From the NCBI RefSeq assembly GCF_013185195.1, contig NZ_JAAZWC010000013.1, positions 62,001 to 126,000 of the forward strand: a DNA stretch of 64,000 bases, written 5' to 3'. This DNA is from Saccharibacillus qingshengii. Lineage in GTDB: Bacteria > Bacillota > Bacilli > Paenibacillales > Paenibacillaceae. This document shows, piece by piece, positions 8,139 to 16,369 of this stretch. The translations under genes were made by a program, and so were the position numbers. Within the stretch, counting starts at the first letter, position 1. The number at the start of each line of letters is the position of its first letter. Under the pieces are notes generated by a model that did no database searches, was not told the origin of the DNA, and saw only the letters and a program-made list of their open reading frames with translations.

Positions 8139-8744
8139 ATGGAAGATTCCCAGTTGATTCGGGAAATTAAAGCGGGGAATGTCGAACTTTACTCTGTTCT
8201 CATGCGGCGCTATCAGCGCAAAATCCTGGCATTTACGTACTATATGTTAAAGGGCGCGGGCCTCGGGCATCTTGCCGAAGACGTGAGTTCCGAAACTTTT
8301 TATAAAGCGTTCAAAAGTCTGCAGTCTTTCCGGGAAGTGGAAGCTTCTTTCTCGACTTGGCTGTATACCATTGCAAGAAATACCGCACTGAGCGAACTTC
8401 GCCGAAACCGCGCGATGAGCGTGCCCCTTGAAGACGGGGAACTGATTACGGATTCGTCGACGGACGCGGCGCCCGAGCAGGCTCTGCTGCGCAGCGAACA
8501 GGTGGGCATGGTGCGTACGGCAATCGACAATCTGCCGGAGAAACAGCGTGCGGCGCTTATTCTGCGCGAATATGATCAGATGGACTATCAGGAGATCGCA
8601 CGTATCCTCGGACAAAGTATCAGCTCGGTGAAATCTCTGCTGTTCCGGGCGCGTCTGAGTATCAAAACCCAATTGGAACCCTATTATTGCGGCCCGGTCT
8701 ACGAAGAAGAGATGTACAAGGGGATGAGACCGAATGAAGGGTAG
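8139..8744 (+). CDS. ECF-family RNA polymerase sigma factor
   Basis: A 201-residue sigma factor with only regions 2 and 4, as in the extracytoplasmic-function group. Region 2 spans ~20-95 (YQRKILAFTYYML, EDVSSETFYKAF for core binding and FSTWLYTIARNTALSELRR for -10 recognition). Region 4 spans ~135-190 (LPEKQRAALILREY then the helix-turn-helix YQEIARILGQSISSVKSLLFRAR). ATG 8139 is chosen because GAGGGAGGG precedes it and the family starts there; the frame is open to 7887. The last 11 bases overlap the anti-sigma gene. Which stress it answers is unknown. Envelope stress is likely because the partner is a membrane protein. Confidence 0.92.
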   Translation: MEDSQLIREIKAGNVELYSVLMRRYQRKILAFTYYMLKGAGLGHLAEDVSSETFYKAFKSLQSFREVEASFSTWLYTIARNTALSELRRNRAMSVPLEDGELITDSSTDAAPEQALLRSEQVGMVRTAIDNLPEKQRAALILREYDQMDYQEIARILGQSISSVKSLLFRARLSIKTQLEPYYCGPVYEEEMYKGMRPNEG

Positions 8745-9357
8745 AGAAGAAGGTGGACACCGGAGCGGTTCGCGCTGGAATCCGAATGCCCGGCGTCCGA
8801 CCGATCTTCCGGAAGATTTGAAAAACAACGGGTTGCCTCCGGAAGACCGGACGGATGAAACCTTCGACTTCGACGATTTCCCCGATCTCGAAGAACTGAT
8901 GCAGCAGGCGGGAACGGAACTGCCGGAAATGGATGCGGAACGGATGAACCGCAGCGTCATGGACCGGATTTACGAAGAATCTCCTTGGCTGCTGCCCGGC
9001 GAATCGAAGACCTATGCTTCGCAGCACCGGTTTCGCAGCCGTGCTGCGGTCTGGATCGCCGCCCTGCTCGCCGTTTTCCTTGTCAGTTTCGTTTATTTGG
9101 CCGGCTGGGGAATTCCGGACAAGGAGCAGAGCGCGACGCGCAATGTGCCGGCCGGCGTAATCGTTCAGCCGCTGACCGTCGATTCCGGCGTCGTCGAGAC
9201 GCCGCCGGATACCCAACCGGCCGCGGACCGTGGGATCGTCGAACCGTTGGTTGCGCAGATCGGCCCGACCCATCCGCAGTATTGGATGTTCTTGTCGTTA
9301 ACCGGCATGGGACTTGCCCTGCTGTCGTTGACCCGGATCGCAAGAATGCGCAGATAA
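8734..9357 (+). CDS. Probable membrane-bound anti-sigma factor
   Basis: A 207-residue protein that overlaps the sigma gene by 11 bases, the usual arrangement for a cognate anti-sigma factor. The N-terminal ~105 residues are cytoplasmic and acidic (FDFDDFPDLEEL, DAERMNRSVMDRIYEES). A membrane helix follows at ~110-128 (AVWIAALLAVFLVSFVYLAG), then a linker of ~55 residues and a second hydrophobic segment (MFLSLTGMGLALLSL) before a basic tail, so both ends would be in the cytoplasm. No zinc-binding ZAS motif (HxxxCxxC) is visible. The role is inferred from position and topology, not from a recognised domain. Confidence 0.7.
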   Translation: MKGREEGGHRSGSRWNPNARRPTDLPEDLKNNGLPPEDRTDETFDFDDFPDLEELMQQAGTELPEMDAERMNRSVMDRIYEESPWLLPGESKTYASQHRFRSRAAVWIAALLAVFLVSFVYLAGWGIPDKEQSATRNVPAGVIVQPLTVDSGVVETPPDTQPAADRGIVEPLVAQIGPTHPQYWMFLSLTGMGLALLSLTRIARMRR

Positions 9358-9389
9358 CTGCTTAAAAGCGATCGAGAAAGGTTGTGGAG

Positions 9390-10001
9390 ATGCCGATGCT
9401 TATCGGATTGATCAGACATGGACTTACCGATTGGAATGCGGCGGGCCGCATCCAGGGCCGCAGCGATATCCCGCTCAATGATGAAGGACGCCGTCAGGCG
9501 GCCGTATTGGCCCGGCGTCTTGGGGAAGAAACCTATCGCTGGGATTTCGTGATTTCCAGCGGACTGCTTCGGGCACAGGAAACGGCTGAGATTATCGCCG
9601 CCCAATTGAAGCTGCCGCTGCTTGAAGCCGATTCGCGTCTCGCGGAACGCGGATTCGGCCAGGTGGAAGGGCTGACCCAGGCCGAGCGGGAAGAGCGATT
9701 CGGCGCCGAGTGGAACACCCAGGATATCGGTCAGGAGAAGCTTGAAGCTCTTGAAGAGCGGGCGTTGTCTTTTATCGCCGATCTGGAAGTGAAATATCCG
9801 GACAGCCATATCCTTGTCGTCACGCACGGCGGGCTCCTGGCCCAGCTGTATGCCGCTCTCTACAAAGGCAGACATACCGAGCGGATCGGCAACCTCTCAT
9901 TGACGGTGCTGGAAAAACGGGGAGAGCAGTGGGAACCTCTCATCTATAACTGCACCAAACATCTGCTCGAAGAACCTTCGGCAGACCCAAGAACTTCTTG
10001 A
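9390..10001 (+). CDS. Histidine phosphatase family protein (phosphoglycerate mutase-like)
   Basis: A 203-residue protein of the phosphoglycerate mutase/histidine phosphatase superfamily. LIRHGLTDWN holds the phospho-accepting RHG histidine. GRSDIPLNDEGRRQA, SSGLLRAQETAEI and HGGLLAQL with the second histidine complete the active site. The small size and the ER-rich middle (LAERGFGQVEG) suit a cofactor-independent phosphatase of the CobC/PhoE/YhfR type, not glycolytic GpmA. The substrate cannot be told from sequence. Starts at GTG 9384, ATG 9390 or ATG 9396 are all possible; ATG 9390 has the best spacing from AGAAAGG. A terminator follows immediately. Confidence 0.85.
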   Translation: MPMLIGLIRHGLTDWNAAGRIQGRSDIPLNDEGRRQAAVLARRLGEETYRWDFVISSGLLRAQETAEIIAAQLKLPLLEADSRLAERGFGQVEGLTQAEREERFGAEWNTQDIGQEKLEALEERALSFIADLEVKYPDSHILVVTHGGLLAQLYAALYKGRHTERIGNLSLTVLEKRGEQWEPLIYNCTKHLLEEPSADPRTS

Positions 10002-10005
10002 GATG

Positions 10006-10048
10006 AAAGCCTTTCTTCGGCAGCCGCCGACGGAAGGCTTTTTTTTTG
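10006..10048 (+). terminator. Intrinsic terminator after the phosphatase
   Basis: AAGCCTTTCTTCGG pairs with the complementary arm ending AAGGCTT (G.T pairs allowed) and runs into eight T. Confidence 0.85.
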
Positions 10049-10300
10049 ATTTAAGCATCCCGAGGTATTCTTGCTAAATAAAAATCATGATTTTTACCGT
10101 TTTCTGGTGCAAGCTCTTCCTTTCTGGTTAAAATCAAAGAAAGGAGCTCGACTCTTTTCTCTTTTTTTAAAATCGAGAAAAATTGAGGACGCTCTCAATT
10201 CTTTCACGCACGGGGTATGCGGGGGAATCCCTACTCCAGCCAGAAGTCGTCGAAGCAGAGTCGGTTGCCGGATGATACGATAACTCGGGAGGTGCGTCCT
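10049..10300 (+). other. A+T-rich structured 5' region of the IDEAL gene
   Basis: This 250-base stretch is much richer in A and T than its surroundings. TCCTTTCT (10118-10125) pairs with AGAAAGGA (10138-10145), and AATTGAG (10181-10187) pairs with CTCAATT (10194-10200). No convincing promoter or gene was found. It likely holds the untranslated leader of the small gene that follows. Confidence 0.35.
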
Positions 10301-10519
10301 TTGGACAAGATGAAAGCCGCTTACGAAGTGATGTTGGGTCTGGCCGCCGAGATGGTATGGGATGAAGCGCTGCGCAGACGGCGCTGTGAAATGCTGCAGC
10401 AGGACATCGATGCCGCTCTCGCCAATGGGGACGAATTGGCTTTTCTGGCGCTGACCGGCGAATTGAAGCTGCTGGAAGGCCGTTCGATTTCGTCTGAATC
10501 CTCGCGCTTGCCAACTTGA
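10301..10519 (+). CDS. Small IDEAL-domain protein (TTG start)
   Basis: A 72-residue protein starting at TTG 10301, seven bases after GGGAGGTG. The next in-frame ATG (10310) would be too far from that site. Residues ~18-52 (MVWDEALRRRRCEML then QQDIDAALANGDELAFLALTGELKLL) match the IDEAL domain, named for its conserved Ile-Asp-Glu-Ala-Leu stretch; here it reads QQDIDAAL. In B. subtilis such domains occur in YpiB, encoded near qcrABC and ypjA, and in ComK- and competence-related proteins, where they mediate protein contacts. Its place just before ypjA fits that neighbourhood. The function of this stand-alone domain is not known. Confidence 0.8.
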   Translation: MDKMKAAYEVMLGLAAEMVWDEALRRRRCEMLQQDIDAALANGDELAFLALTGELKLLEGRSISSESSRLPT

Positions 10520-10554
10520 AGAAGCCGCAGTTAAAATAGAAATGGGTTCATCAC

Positions 10555-10585
10555 AGCCTGGCCGCCGACGCGGTCAGGCTTTTTG
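10555..10585 (+). terminator. Intrinsic terminator after the IDEAL gene
   Basis: AGCCTGGCCG pairs with CGCGGTCAGGCT (one mismatch) and runs into five T. Confidence 0.75.
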
Positions 10586-10636
10586 TGAAGGAACGGCTGT
10601 TGAAAAGTCGCCCGAATTTGGTGTGGGAGGAAGAAA

Positions 10637-11299
10637 ATGACGCTTTCTTGGTTGTGGAGCCGGGCTCTGCTGACCGACCGAAGGATTCTCTGGCTGCTGT
10701 TTGTCAGCAATCTGATCGGAACGGTATACGGATATATCTGGTACGGCGGTCAATTGGCCAATGTATGGGAAACCCAGCCGGCTTGGCAAATCGTATTTGT
10801 TCCGGACAGTCCGACCGGCAGTTTGTTCTTTACGCTTGCCGTATTGGGGCTGCTGTTTCCTCCTTCTTCGCGATGGATGAAAGGGATCTTGAATCTGATC
10901 GAAGCGCTGGCGGTTGTCACTTCGGTTAAATACGGGATATGGGCGATTTCGATTATTGTCTGGGACGCGGGTCTGGGTTATCCGATCGAGCCTCTCAGTT
11001 GGATGCTGATTGCGTCTCACGGCATCATGGCGCTTGAAGCGCTGCTGTATGTCCGTTTCTTCAGTCTGGGCGTCCTGTGGCTGATTCCGGCCGCGGTTTG
11101 GACTTTTGCAAACGACACGATCGATTATACCTTCGGAATTTTTCCATACCTGTCGCCGGAACATCTGGCCCGGATCGATCAGGTCCGAAACTTTACGTTT
11201 GCGCTCACGGCGGCCAGTGTGCTGGCCGGATGGGCGGCGATTCGCGGAGCCGGCAGGAGTTGGAGAGCCGGCGAAATACAGGTTCGGCGTTCCCGGTAG
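10637..11299 (+). CDS. ypjA: DUF1405 membrane protein (YpjA-like)
   Basis: A 220-residue integral membrane protein with about six helices. Typical motifs of the DUF1405 family are present: RRILWLLFVSNLIGTVYGYIWY at the N-terminus, VKYGIWAI in the middle and DTIDYTFGIFPY near the end. The role is unknown. In B. subtilis the gene lies after qcrABC, the cytochrome bc complex, and at the head of ypjB-ypjD-dapB; here qcrABC and ypjB are not present in the window. GGTGTGGGAGGAAG supplies the ribosome site. The call rests on recognised sequence plus synteny. Confidence 0.85.
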   Translation: MTLSWLWSRALLTDRRILWLLFVSNLIGTVYGYIWYGGQLANVWETQPAWQIVFVPDSPTGSLFFTLAVLGLLFPPSSRWMKGILNLIEALAVVTSVKYGIWAISIIVWDAGLGYPIEPLSWMLIASHGIMALEALLYVRFFSLGVLWLIPAAVWTFANDTIDYTFGIFPYLSPEHLARIDQVRNFTFALTAASVLAGWAAIRGAGRSWRAGEIQVRRSR

Positions 11300-11401
11300 C
11301 TTGGCCGCTGTCATTGTGTTGGAAATGTCTTTGCGATAACATAAGGAAGAATGCAGCGCAAGCTGGCAGGTCAGAAGAACAGCGGAAGGGGGAGAATCGG
11401 C

Positions 11402-11755
11402 ATGGAGAAAAGTCTGGCGGAAATGCAGCGGGAAGTCGACCGTTATATTTCGCAGTTCAAAGAGGGGTATTTCAGCCCGCTGTCGATGCTCGCCCGGATG
11501 ACGGAAGAAGTCGGGGAACTCGCCCGGGAAGTGAATCACAGCTTTGGCGAAAAGCCGAAAAAGAGCGGGGAAGACGACAATTCGATCGAATTGGAACTGG
11601 GCGATATTTTGTTTATTACGCTTTGCTTCGCCAATTCGCTGAATATCGATCTGACAGAGGCCCACGATCGGGTCATGCATAAATTCAATACGCGCGATAA
11701 AGACCGTTGGACACGGATCGACGCCCAGACGCGGCAGGAGGAAGAAGAACAATGA
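11402..11755 (+). CDS. ypjD: MazG-like nucleotide pyrophosphohydrolase
   Basis: A 117-residue all-alpha NTP pyrophosphohydrolase. The metal-binding motif EExxE is seen as MTEEVGELAREVNH, with the second half ELELGDILFITLCFAN giving the ExxD that completes the Mg site. Such enzymes hydrolyse non-canonical or excess (d)NTPs to the monophosphate and PPi. The length is that of a single MazG domain. AAGGGGGAG precedes ATG 11402, and its stop overlaps the dapB start (ATGA). It corresponds to ypjD in the B. subtilis dapB operon. Confidence 0.88.
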   Translation: MEKSLAEMQREVDRYISQFKEGYFSPLSMLARMTEEVGELAREVNHSFGEKPKKSGEDDNSIELELGDILFITLCFANSLNIDLTEAHDRVMHKFNTRDKDRWTRIDAQTRQEEEEQ

Positions 11756-12552
11756 GCGAAAAAATCAGGGTAGCGGTTGCAGGGGCAGGCGGACGCATGG
11801 GACGCGAAGTGGTCAAAATGGTGCTGGAGGACGAAACGCTGGAATTGGTGGCGGCGATCGACCGTTCGGGCGCCGGGAGAGATGCGGGGGAGCTGGCGGG
11901 ACTTAAGCCGTGCGGTCTGACCGCGGTCGACCATCTGGATACGGCGCTGGCATCTGCCAAACCGGACGTCCTGGTGGACTTTACCGTTCCTTCGGTCGTT
12001 TATTCCAATACGGTAACGGCGATCAAGCACGGCGTGCGTCCCGTAGTCGGGGCGACGGGCTTTACGCCCCGGCAGATCGAAGAGCTGGACGAATTGTGCC
12101 GGGAAGCGAATATCGGCGGACTGATTGCTCCGAACTTTTCGATCGGGGCGATTCTGATGATGCAGTTTGCGGCGAAAGCCGCAGAATACCTGCCGCATGT
12201 CGAGATTATCGAGACCCACGGCGATCAGAAGCTGGATGCGCCTTCGGGTACTTCGATCAAAACGGCGGAACTCATTGCGAAAGGCCGCGAAAAGTTCAAG
12301 CAGGGCAATCCGGATGAAGAAGAAATTCTGCCCGGCGCACGCGGAGGCGAATACGAAGGATTCCGGATCCACAGTGTGCGTCTGCCCGGCGTATTCGCGC
12401 AGCAGGAAGTCATTTTTGGCGGTTATGGACAGAGCCTCAAGATTCGTCACGATTCTTACGAACGCGCCGGTTACATGCCGGGCGTCAATATCGGCATCAA
12501 GAAAGTGATGGCGTATACCGGCATGGTGTACGGATTCGAACATTTGATGTAG
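11752..12552 (+). CDS. dapB: 4-hydroxy-tetrahydrodipicolinate reductase
   Basis: DapB, 266 residues, reduces HTPA to tetrahydrodipicolinate in the lysine/diaminopimelate route, which also supplies peptidoglycan. The N-terminal VAVAGAGGRMGREVV is the NAD(P)H-binding loop. VGATGFT and APNFSIGAILM are conserved. The catalytic ETHGDQKLDAPSGTS includes the lysine and histidine that bind substrate (family motif ExHHxxKxDAPSGT; here the second His is Gly-Asp). The start overlaps the ypjD stop by 4 bases. mgsA follows after 36 bases in the same likely operon. Confidence 0.96.
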   Translation: MSEKIRVAVAGAGGRMGREVVKMVLEDETLELVAAIDRSGAGRDAGELAGLKPCGLTAVDHLDTALASAKPDVLVDFTVPSVVYSNTVTAIKHGVRPVVGATGFTPRQIEELDELCREANIGGLIAPNFSIGAILMMQFAAKAAEYLPHVEIIETHGDQKLDAPSGTSIKTAELIAKGREKFKQGNPDEEEILPGARGGEYEGFRIHSVRLPGVFAQQEVIFGGYGQSLKIRHDSYERAGYMPGVNIGIKKVMAYTGMVYGFEHLM

Positions 12553-12588
12553 AGCATTCTATCAACCTAGCCGGAAAGAGGGATCTCG

Positions 12589-13014
12589 ATGAAGATCGCA
12601 TTTATCGCGCACGACCGTAAAAAAGACGAGATGGTCAATTTTGTAACGGCTTACGAAAAGGCTTTTGTAGGCAGCGAGCTGTATTCGACAGGAACGACCG
12701 GCCAACGGATCATGGAAGCGACAAGTTTGCAAATCCATCGGTTTATGTCGGGCCCGCTCGGAGGTGACCAGCAGATCGGTGCGCTGGTGGCGGAGAACGA
12801 ACTGGACCTGATCATTTTCCTGCGCGATCCGCTGATGGCGCAGCCGCATGAACCGGATATTACGGCGCTGCTTCGGATATGCGACGTACAGGGCATTCCG
12901 GTAGCGACGAATGTGGCAACAGCCGAGATTCTGGTCAAAGCCTTGATGCGCGGCGACTTTGGCTGGCGTGAGCTGGTACATAAGTACAAACCGGGCATTG
13001 AGAGCAATGAGTGA
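12589..13014 (+). CDS. mgsA: Methylglyoxal synthase
   Basis: MgsA, 141 residues, converts dihydroxyacetone phosphate to methylglyoxal, a phosphate-recovering bypass of lower glycolysis. [11 protein letters not shown] holds the conserved early His/Asp. GTTGQRI and [11 protein letters not shown] form the phosphate-binding loops, FLRDPL carries the catalytic Asp region, and [12 protein letters not shown] is the C-terminal signature. The methylglyoxal made is toxic and is removed with bacillithiol, whose synthesis genes follow immediately. The stop overlaps the bshB1 start by 8 bases. The same order occurs in B. subtilis. Confidence 0.96.
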   Translation: MKIAFIAHDRKKDEMVNFVTAYEKAFVGSELYSTGTTGQRIMEATSLQIHRFMSGPLGGDQQIGALVAENELDLIIFLRDPLMAQPHEPDITALLRICDVQGIPVATNVATAEILVKALMRGDFGWRELVHKYKPGIESNE

Positions 13015-13708
13015 AAAACTGGATATTCTCGTGTTCGGTGCCCATGCCGACGATGCCGAGATCGGCATGGGCGGTACCATCGTCAAGCATACAAGAGCCG
13101 GCCGGCGCGTCGGAATCTGCGATCTGACTTTTGCCGAGATGTCTTCGAACGGCACCGTGGAACTGCGCCAGAAGGAAGCCGAGGCGGCTTCCGCCGTGCT
13201 TGGCCTCTCCATGCGCAGCAATCTCGGTCTGCCGGATCGCGGGCTGTTTCGCACGGACGAGCATATTCGCCGGATGACGGCCGAAATCCGCAGATGGTCG
13301 CCGAAGCTTGTGTTCGCTCCTTATTGGGAAGACCGGCATCCGGACCATATCGCGTGCAGCGCCCTGGTTGAAGAAGCGGTTTTTAATGCCAAGCTGCGCC
13401 GTTATATGCCCGAGATGCCTCCGACAACGGTGAACCGTCTTTATTTTTATTTTATCAACGATCCCGGACGCACCGATCTTATGGTCGACGTCACGGATTT
13501 TTATACGGAAAAAGAACAGGCGCTGCGCTGCTACGCTTCGCAGTTTACCGGCCCGGGGCAGAACGCGGATGCTGTCGATACCCCGCTGACCGCGCAGTAT
13601 GTGGAACGCGTCAAAGCGCGCGATTCGCTGCTCGGCCAAAAGCGGGGCATCGGTTACGCGGAAGGGTTTGCTTCGCGTCTGCCGCATGAAATTCATTTGT
13701 TCGACTAA
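13007..13708 (+). CDS. bshB1: Bacillithiol biosynthesis deacetylase BshB1
   Basis: BshB1, 233 residues, is a zinc-dependent LmbE-like deacetylase that removes the acetyl group from GlcNAc-malate in bacillithiol synthesis. The zinc/catalytic motif is [14 protein letters not shown], and the second site is in [25 protein letters not shown] is a typical substrate loop. ATG 13007 overlaps mgsA by 8 bases. Its partner glycosyltransferase bshA lies downstream, separated by a 104-nt palindromic repeat that breaks the otherwise tight operon. Confidence 0.95.
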   Translation: MSEKLDILVFGAHADDAEIGMGGTIVKHTRAGRRVGICDLTFAEMSSNGTVELRQKEAEAASAVLGLSMRSNLGLPDRGLFRTDEHIRRMTAEIRRWSPKLVFAPYWEDRHPDHIACSALVEEAVFNAKLRRYMPEMPPTTVNRLYFYFINDPGRTDLMVDVTDFYTEKEQALRCYASQFTGPGQNADAVDTPLTAQYVERVKARDSLLGQKRGIGYAEGFASRLPHEIHLFD

Positions 13709-13811
13709 TACCTTGTCAACGCTAAAAGTAAGGTTATGCCCCCTTCAAACGCATCTAAAGCGTGTGCATGTGAAGGGAACGTAAACCTCGGATTAAGAGT
13801 TGACAAGGTGC
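13708..13811 (+). repeat. 104-nt imperfect palindrome, copy A
   Basis: ACCTTGTCAAC (13710-13720) pairs perfectly with GTTGACAAGGT (13799-13809). Inside, AGGTTA (13731-13736) pairs with TAAACCT (13782-13788) with one bulge, CCCTTCA (13741-13747) pairs with TGAAGGG (13771-13777), and ACGC/GCGT closes an apical ATCTAAA-type loop. The same unit, of equal length, occurs as copies C and D near 34 kb and as a longer copy B. It fills most of the bshB1-bshA gap and would be transcribed as a long hairpin. Confidence 0.8.
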
Positions 13812-13877
13812 TGGAGAAAACAGGAAACGACCCGGAGCCCCGTATGGGCAGCCGGCAAGAAAGGAGTTCCGGGCTTA

Positions 13878-15038
13878 ATGAAAGACACACTCAAAATCGG
13901 TATCACCTGCTATCCTTCGCTCGGCGGATCGGGAGTGGTCGCGACGGAACTGGGTAAGCTGCTGGCGGAAAAAGGACACGAAGTCCATTTTATTACGCAC
14001 AGTATTCCTTTCCGGCTGGGAGCCTTTCACAAAAATATTCATTATCACGAAGTGGAAGTCAGCGACTACTATGTTTTTCGTTATCCGCCGTACGATCTGT
14101 CTTTGGCATCCAAAATGGCACAGGTGGTCAAACGGGAAAAACTCGATATTTTGCATGTCCATTATGCGGTGCCGCATGCGGTCTGCGCCTATCTCGCCAA
14201 GCAGATGGTAGGAGACGATCTCAAAATCGTGACCACGCTGCACGGGACCGATATCACGGTGCTGGGGCAGGACGTTACGCTCAAGGATCTGATCGCGCTG
14301 GCGATCAACCGCAGCGATGCGGTAACGGCAGTGTCGGCGGATCTGGTTCAGCAGACGCGCGAAGCGCTGGAGATCACGCGCGACATCGATCTGACCTATA
14401 ACTTTATCGACAAAAGGGTATATTATCCGCGTGAAGTCTCCGGACTGCGCAGCGAATTTGCGACACCGGACGAGAAGATCCTGATGCATATCTCCAATTT
14501 TCGGCCGGTGAAGCGCGTGACGGACGTGATCGAAGTCTTCGACCGGGTCAACCGACAGATGCCGTCCAAACTTCTGCTCGTCGGGGAAGGACCGGACATG
14601 CCCAAAGTGCAGAGCAAGATCAGGGAGCTGGGGCTGGAAGACCGGGTACATTTTCTCGGTAAACAAGATGAGATCGCCCAGGTGATTTCGTTGGCCGATC
14701 TGCTGCTGCTGCCTTCGGAAAAAGAAAGTTTCGGCCTGGTAGCGCTTGAGGCGATGGCCTGCGGTGTGCCTACCGTCGGTTCGGAAGCCGGAGGCATACC
14801 GGAGCTGGTCGAACATGGCGTTACCGGTTATCTGGCGCCGATCGGCGACACGGCGGCGATGGCCGTTTACGCCGTGCGCCTGCTGAGCGATCCCGGAGAA
14901 AAAGCAAGAATGCGCGAGGCCTGCCTGGAGCGGGCGCATACGCGTTTTTGCGATCAGAAAATCATGCGCGAGTACGAAGAAATCTATTACCGCGTGCTGG
15001 GGCGCAAGCTGCCGGAAGCGGTCGTTCAAGGCTGCTGA
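13878..15038 (+). CDS. bshA: Bacillithiol biosynthesis glycosyltransferase BshA
   Basis: BshA, 386 residues, is a GT4-family retaining glycosyltransferase that joins UDP-GlcNAc and L-malate to give GlcNAc-malate, the first step of bacillithiol synthesis. GGSGVVATELG is the N-terminal loop, SNFRPVKRV begins the nucleotide-binding half, and LLLPSEKESFGLVALEAMACG is the E-x7-E sugar-nucleotide site. ATG 13878, after AAAGGAG, gives the family length; the frame is open upstream into the palindromic repeat. cca follows after 50 bases. Confidence 0.96.
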   Translation: MKDTLKIGITCYPSLGGSGVVATELGKLLAEKGHEVHFITHSIPFRLGAFHKNIHYHEVEVSDYYVFRYPPYDLSLASKMAQVVKREKLDILHVHYAVPHAVCAYLAKQMVGDDLKIVTTLHGTDITVLGQDVTLKDLIALAINRSDAVTAVSADLVQQTREALEITRDIDLTYNFIDKRVYYPREVSGLRSEFATPDEKILMHISNFRPVKRVTDVIEVFDRVNRQMPSKLLLVGEGPDMPKVQSKIRELGLEDRVHFLGKQDEIAQVISLADLLLLPSEKESFGLVALEAMACGVPTVGSEAGGIPELVEHGVTGYLAPIGDTAAMAVYAVRLLSDPGEKARMREACLERAHTRFCDQKIMREYEEIYYRVLGRKLPEAVVQGC

Positions 15039-15088
15039 ACAGCTTTGAACGACCGCATACAGAAAGAGCGGAAACGGAGTTGAATCAT

Positions 15089-16369
15089 GTGGCGCAGTGG
15101 AAGTACGCCGATCCCGAGGAAGTCCGACTGAGCGCGGAAATTCTGCGTACGCTTGAGCAGGCCGGACATACCGCCTGCTGGGTGGGCGGATGTGTCCGCG
15201 ACGAACTCATCGGCCGTCCGGTCAACGATATGGATATCGCCACGTCGGCCCGTCCCGAAGAGGTGACGGAGCTCTTCGCCCGTACGGTGCCTACCGGGAT
15301 CGAACATGGCACGGTAACGGTTGTGGTGGAGAAAATTCCGTTCGAAGTCACGACGTTTCGGACGGAAACGGATTACAAAGATTTTCGCCGGCCGGATGAG
15401 GTTACTTTCGTCCGTTCGCTCGACGAGGACCTGCAGCGGCGGGACTTTACCATGAATGCTATCGCCCGCAAACTCGGCGGCGAATACGTCGATCCTTACG
15501 GGGGCCGGGCCGATCTGGAGCTGGGTGTGATCCGCTGCGTGGGCGAAGCGCGCGAGCGGTTTCGCGAAGATGCGCTTCGCATGCTGCGCGGGGTACGCTT
15601 CGCCTGCGTGTTCGGTTTCGATTTTGAACCGAAGACCTGGGAAGCGCTGCTTGAACTCCGCGGCAATATGATTCATATCGCCGCGGAGCGGATTCGCGCC
15701 GAACTGGAGAAGATGATCGGCGGGCCAAATCCGGCGGAAGGACTGCGGCTGATGGCCCAGAGCGCTCTGCTGGCGGAAGCGAAGATCCTCATGAAGCCGC
15801 AGGCGCTGGAGCAGGCACGTCCCGCAAGGCTGGATGCACTGCCGCCGCAGCCGGCCGAGCTGCGCTGGGCGGCGCTGCTTCAAGGCCTCGGCGTAACCGG
15901 CGGCGAAGCGGAAAATCTGCTGAAGAGCTGGACGTTCTCCGGCGGATTCTCCAAATCGGCCGCGGCGCTGCTGCGGATCGACGAGCGAATGGAGGCGGCA
16001 GGCGGCGCAGAGACTCGGCTTGTTTTTATCCGCTGTGTCTTGGACTTCGGCCGGAAAGCGGCCGAAACCTGGCTGACCTACCGCTTCGCGCTGGCCGAAG
16101 CGGACAAGCTGCCGGCTGCGCGGTTTGAGCAGGCGGCCGAATGGCTGGCGGCGATTCCGGCCGAATCGCCGCGGGAGCTTGCGCTCGGCGGGAACGATAT
16201 CGCCGGGCAGTTGAATCGTGCGCCCGGTCCCTGGCTCGGCGCACTGATCCGGCGGCTGCTGGAAGCCGCCGCTTTGGGCGAGATCGCAAACGAACGCGAA
16301 GCGCTGCTGGCCGGCATAAACCGGCTGCTCGCGGAGCCGGATACACGGGAGGGGGCGAGAAGCGAATGA
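15089..16369 (+). CDS. cca: CCA tRNA nucleotidyltransferase
   Basis: Cca, 426 residues, adds or repairs the 3' CCA end of tRNAs. WVGGCVRDELIG and the DxD site NDMDIAT at ~45-60 mark the class II nucleotidyltransferase head. RRDFTMNAIA, FREDALRMLRGVRFA and the neck/body motifs follow. No ATG fits the family start. GTG 15089 is nine bases after CGGAG and gives VAQWKYADPEEV; a TTG at 15080 is too close to that site. The stop overlaps birA (ATGA). The C-terminal tail domain is Ala/Leu-rich and poorly conserved, as usual. Confidence 0.93.
   Translation: MAQWKYADPEEVRLSAEILRTLEQAGHTACWVGGCVRDELIGRPVNDMDIATSARPEEVTELFARTVPTGIEHGTVTVVVEKIPFEVTTFRTETDYKDFRRPDEVTFVRSLDEDLQRRDFTMNAIARKLGGEYVDPYGGRADLELGVIRCVGEARERFREDALRMLRGVRFACVFGFDFEPKTWEALLELRGNMIHIAAERIRAELEKMIGGPNPAEGLRLMAQSALLAEAKILMKPQALEQARPARLDALPPQPAELRWAALLQGLGVTGGEAENLLKSWTFSGGFSKSAAALLRIDERMEAAGGAETRLVFIRCVLDFGRKAAETWLTYRFALAEADKLPAARFEQAAEWLAAIPAESPRELALGGNDIAGQLNRAPGPWLGALIRRLLEAAALGEIANEREALLAGINRLLAEPDTREGARSE

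Noticed and set aside
13800-13877. Upstream in-frame start for bshA inside the palindromic repeat
   Set aside because: The extra 26 residues are not part of the BshA family, and ATG 13878 has its own AAAGGAG site.
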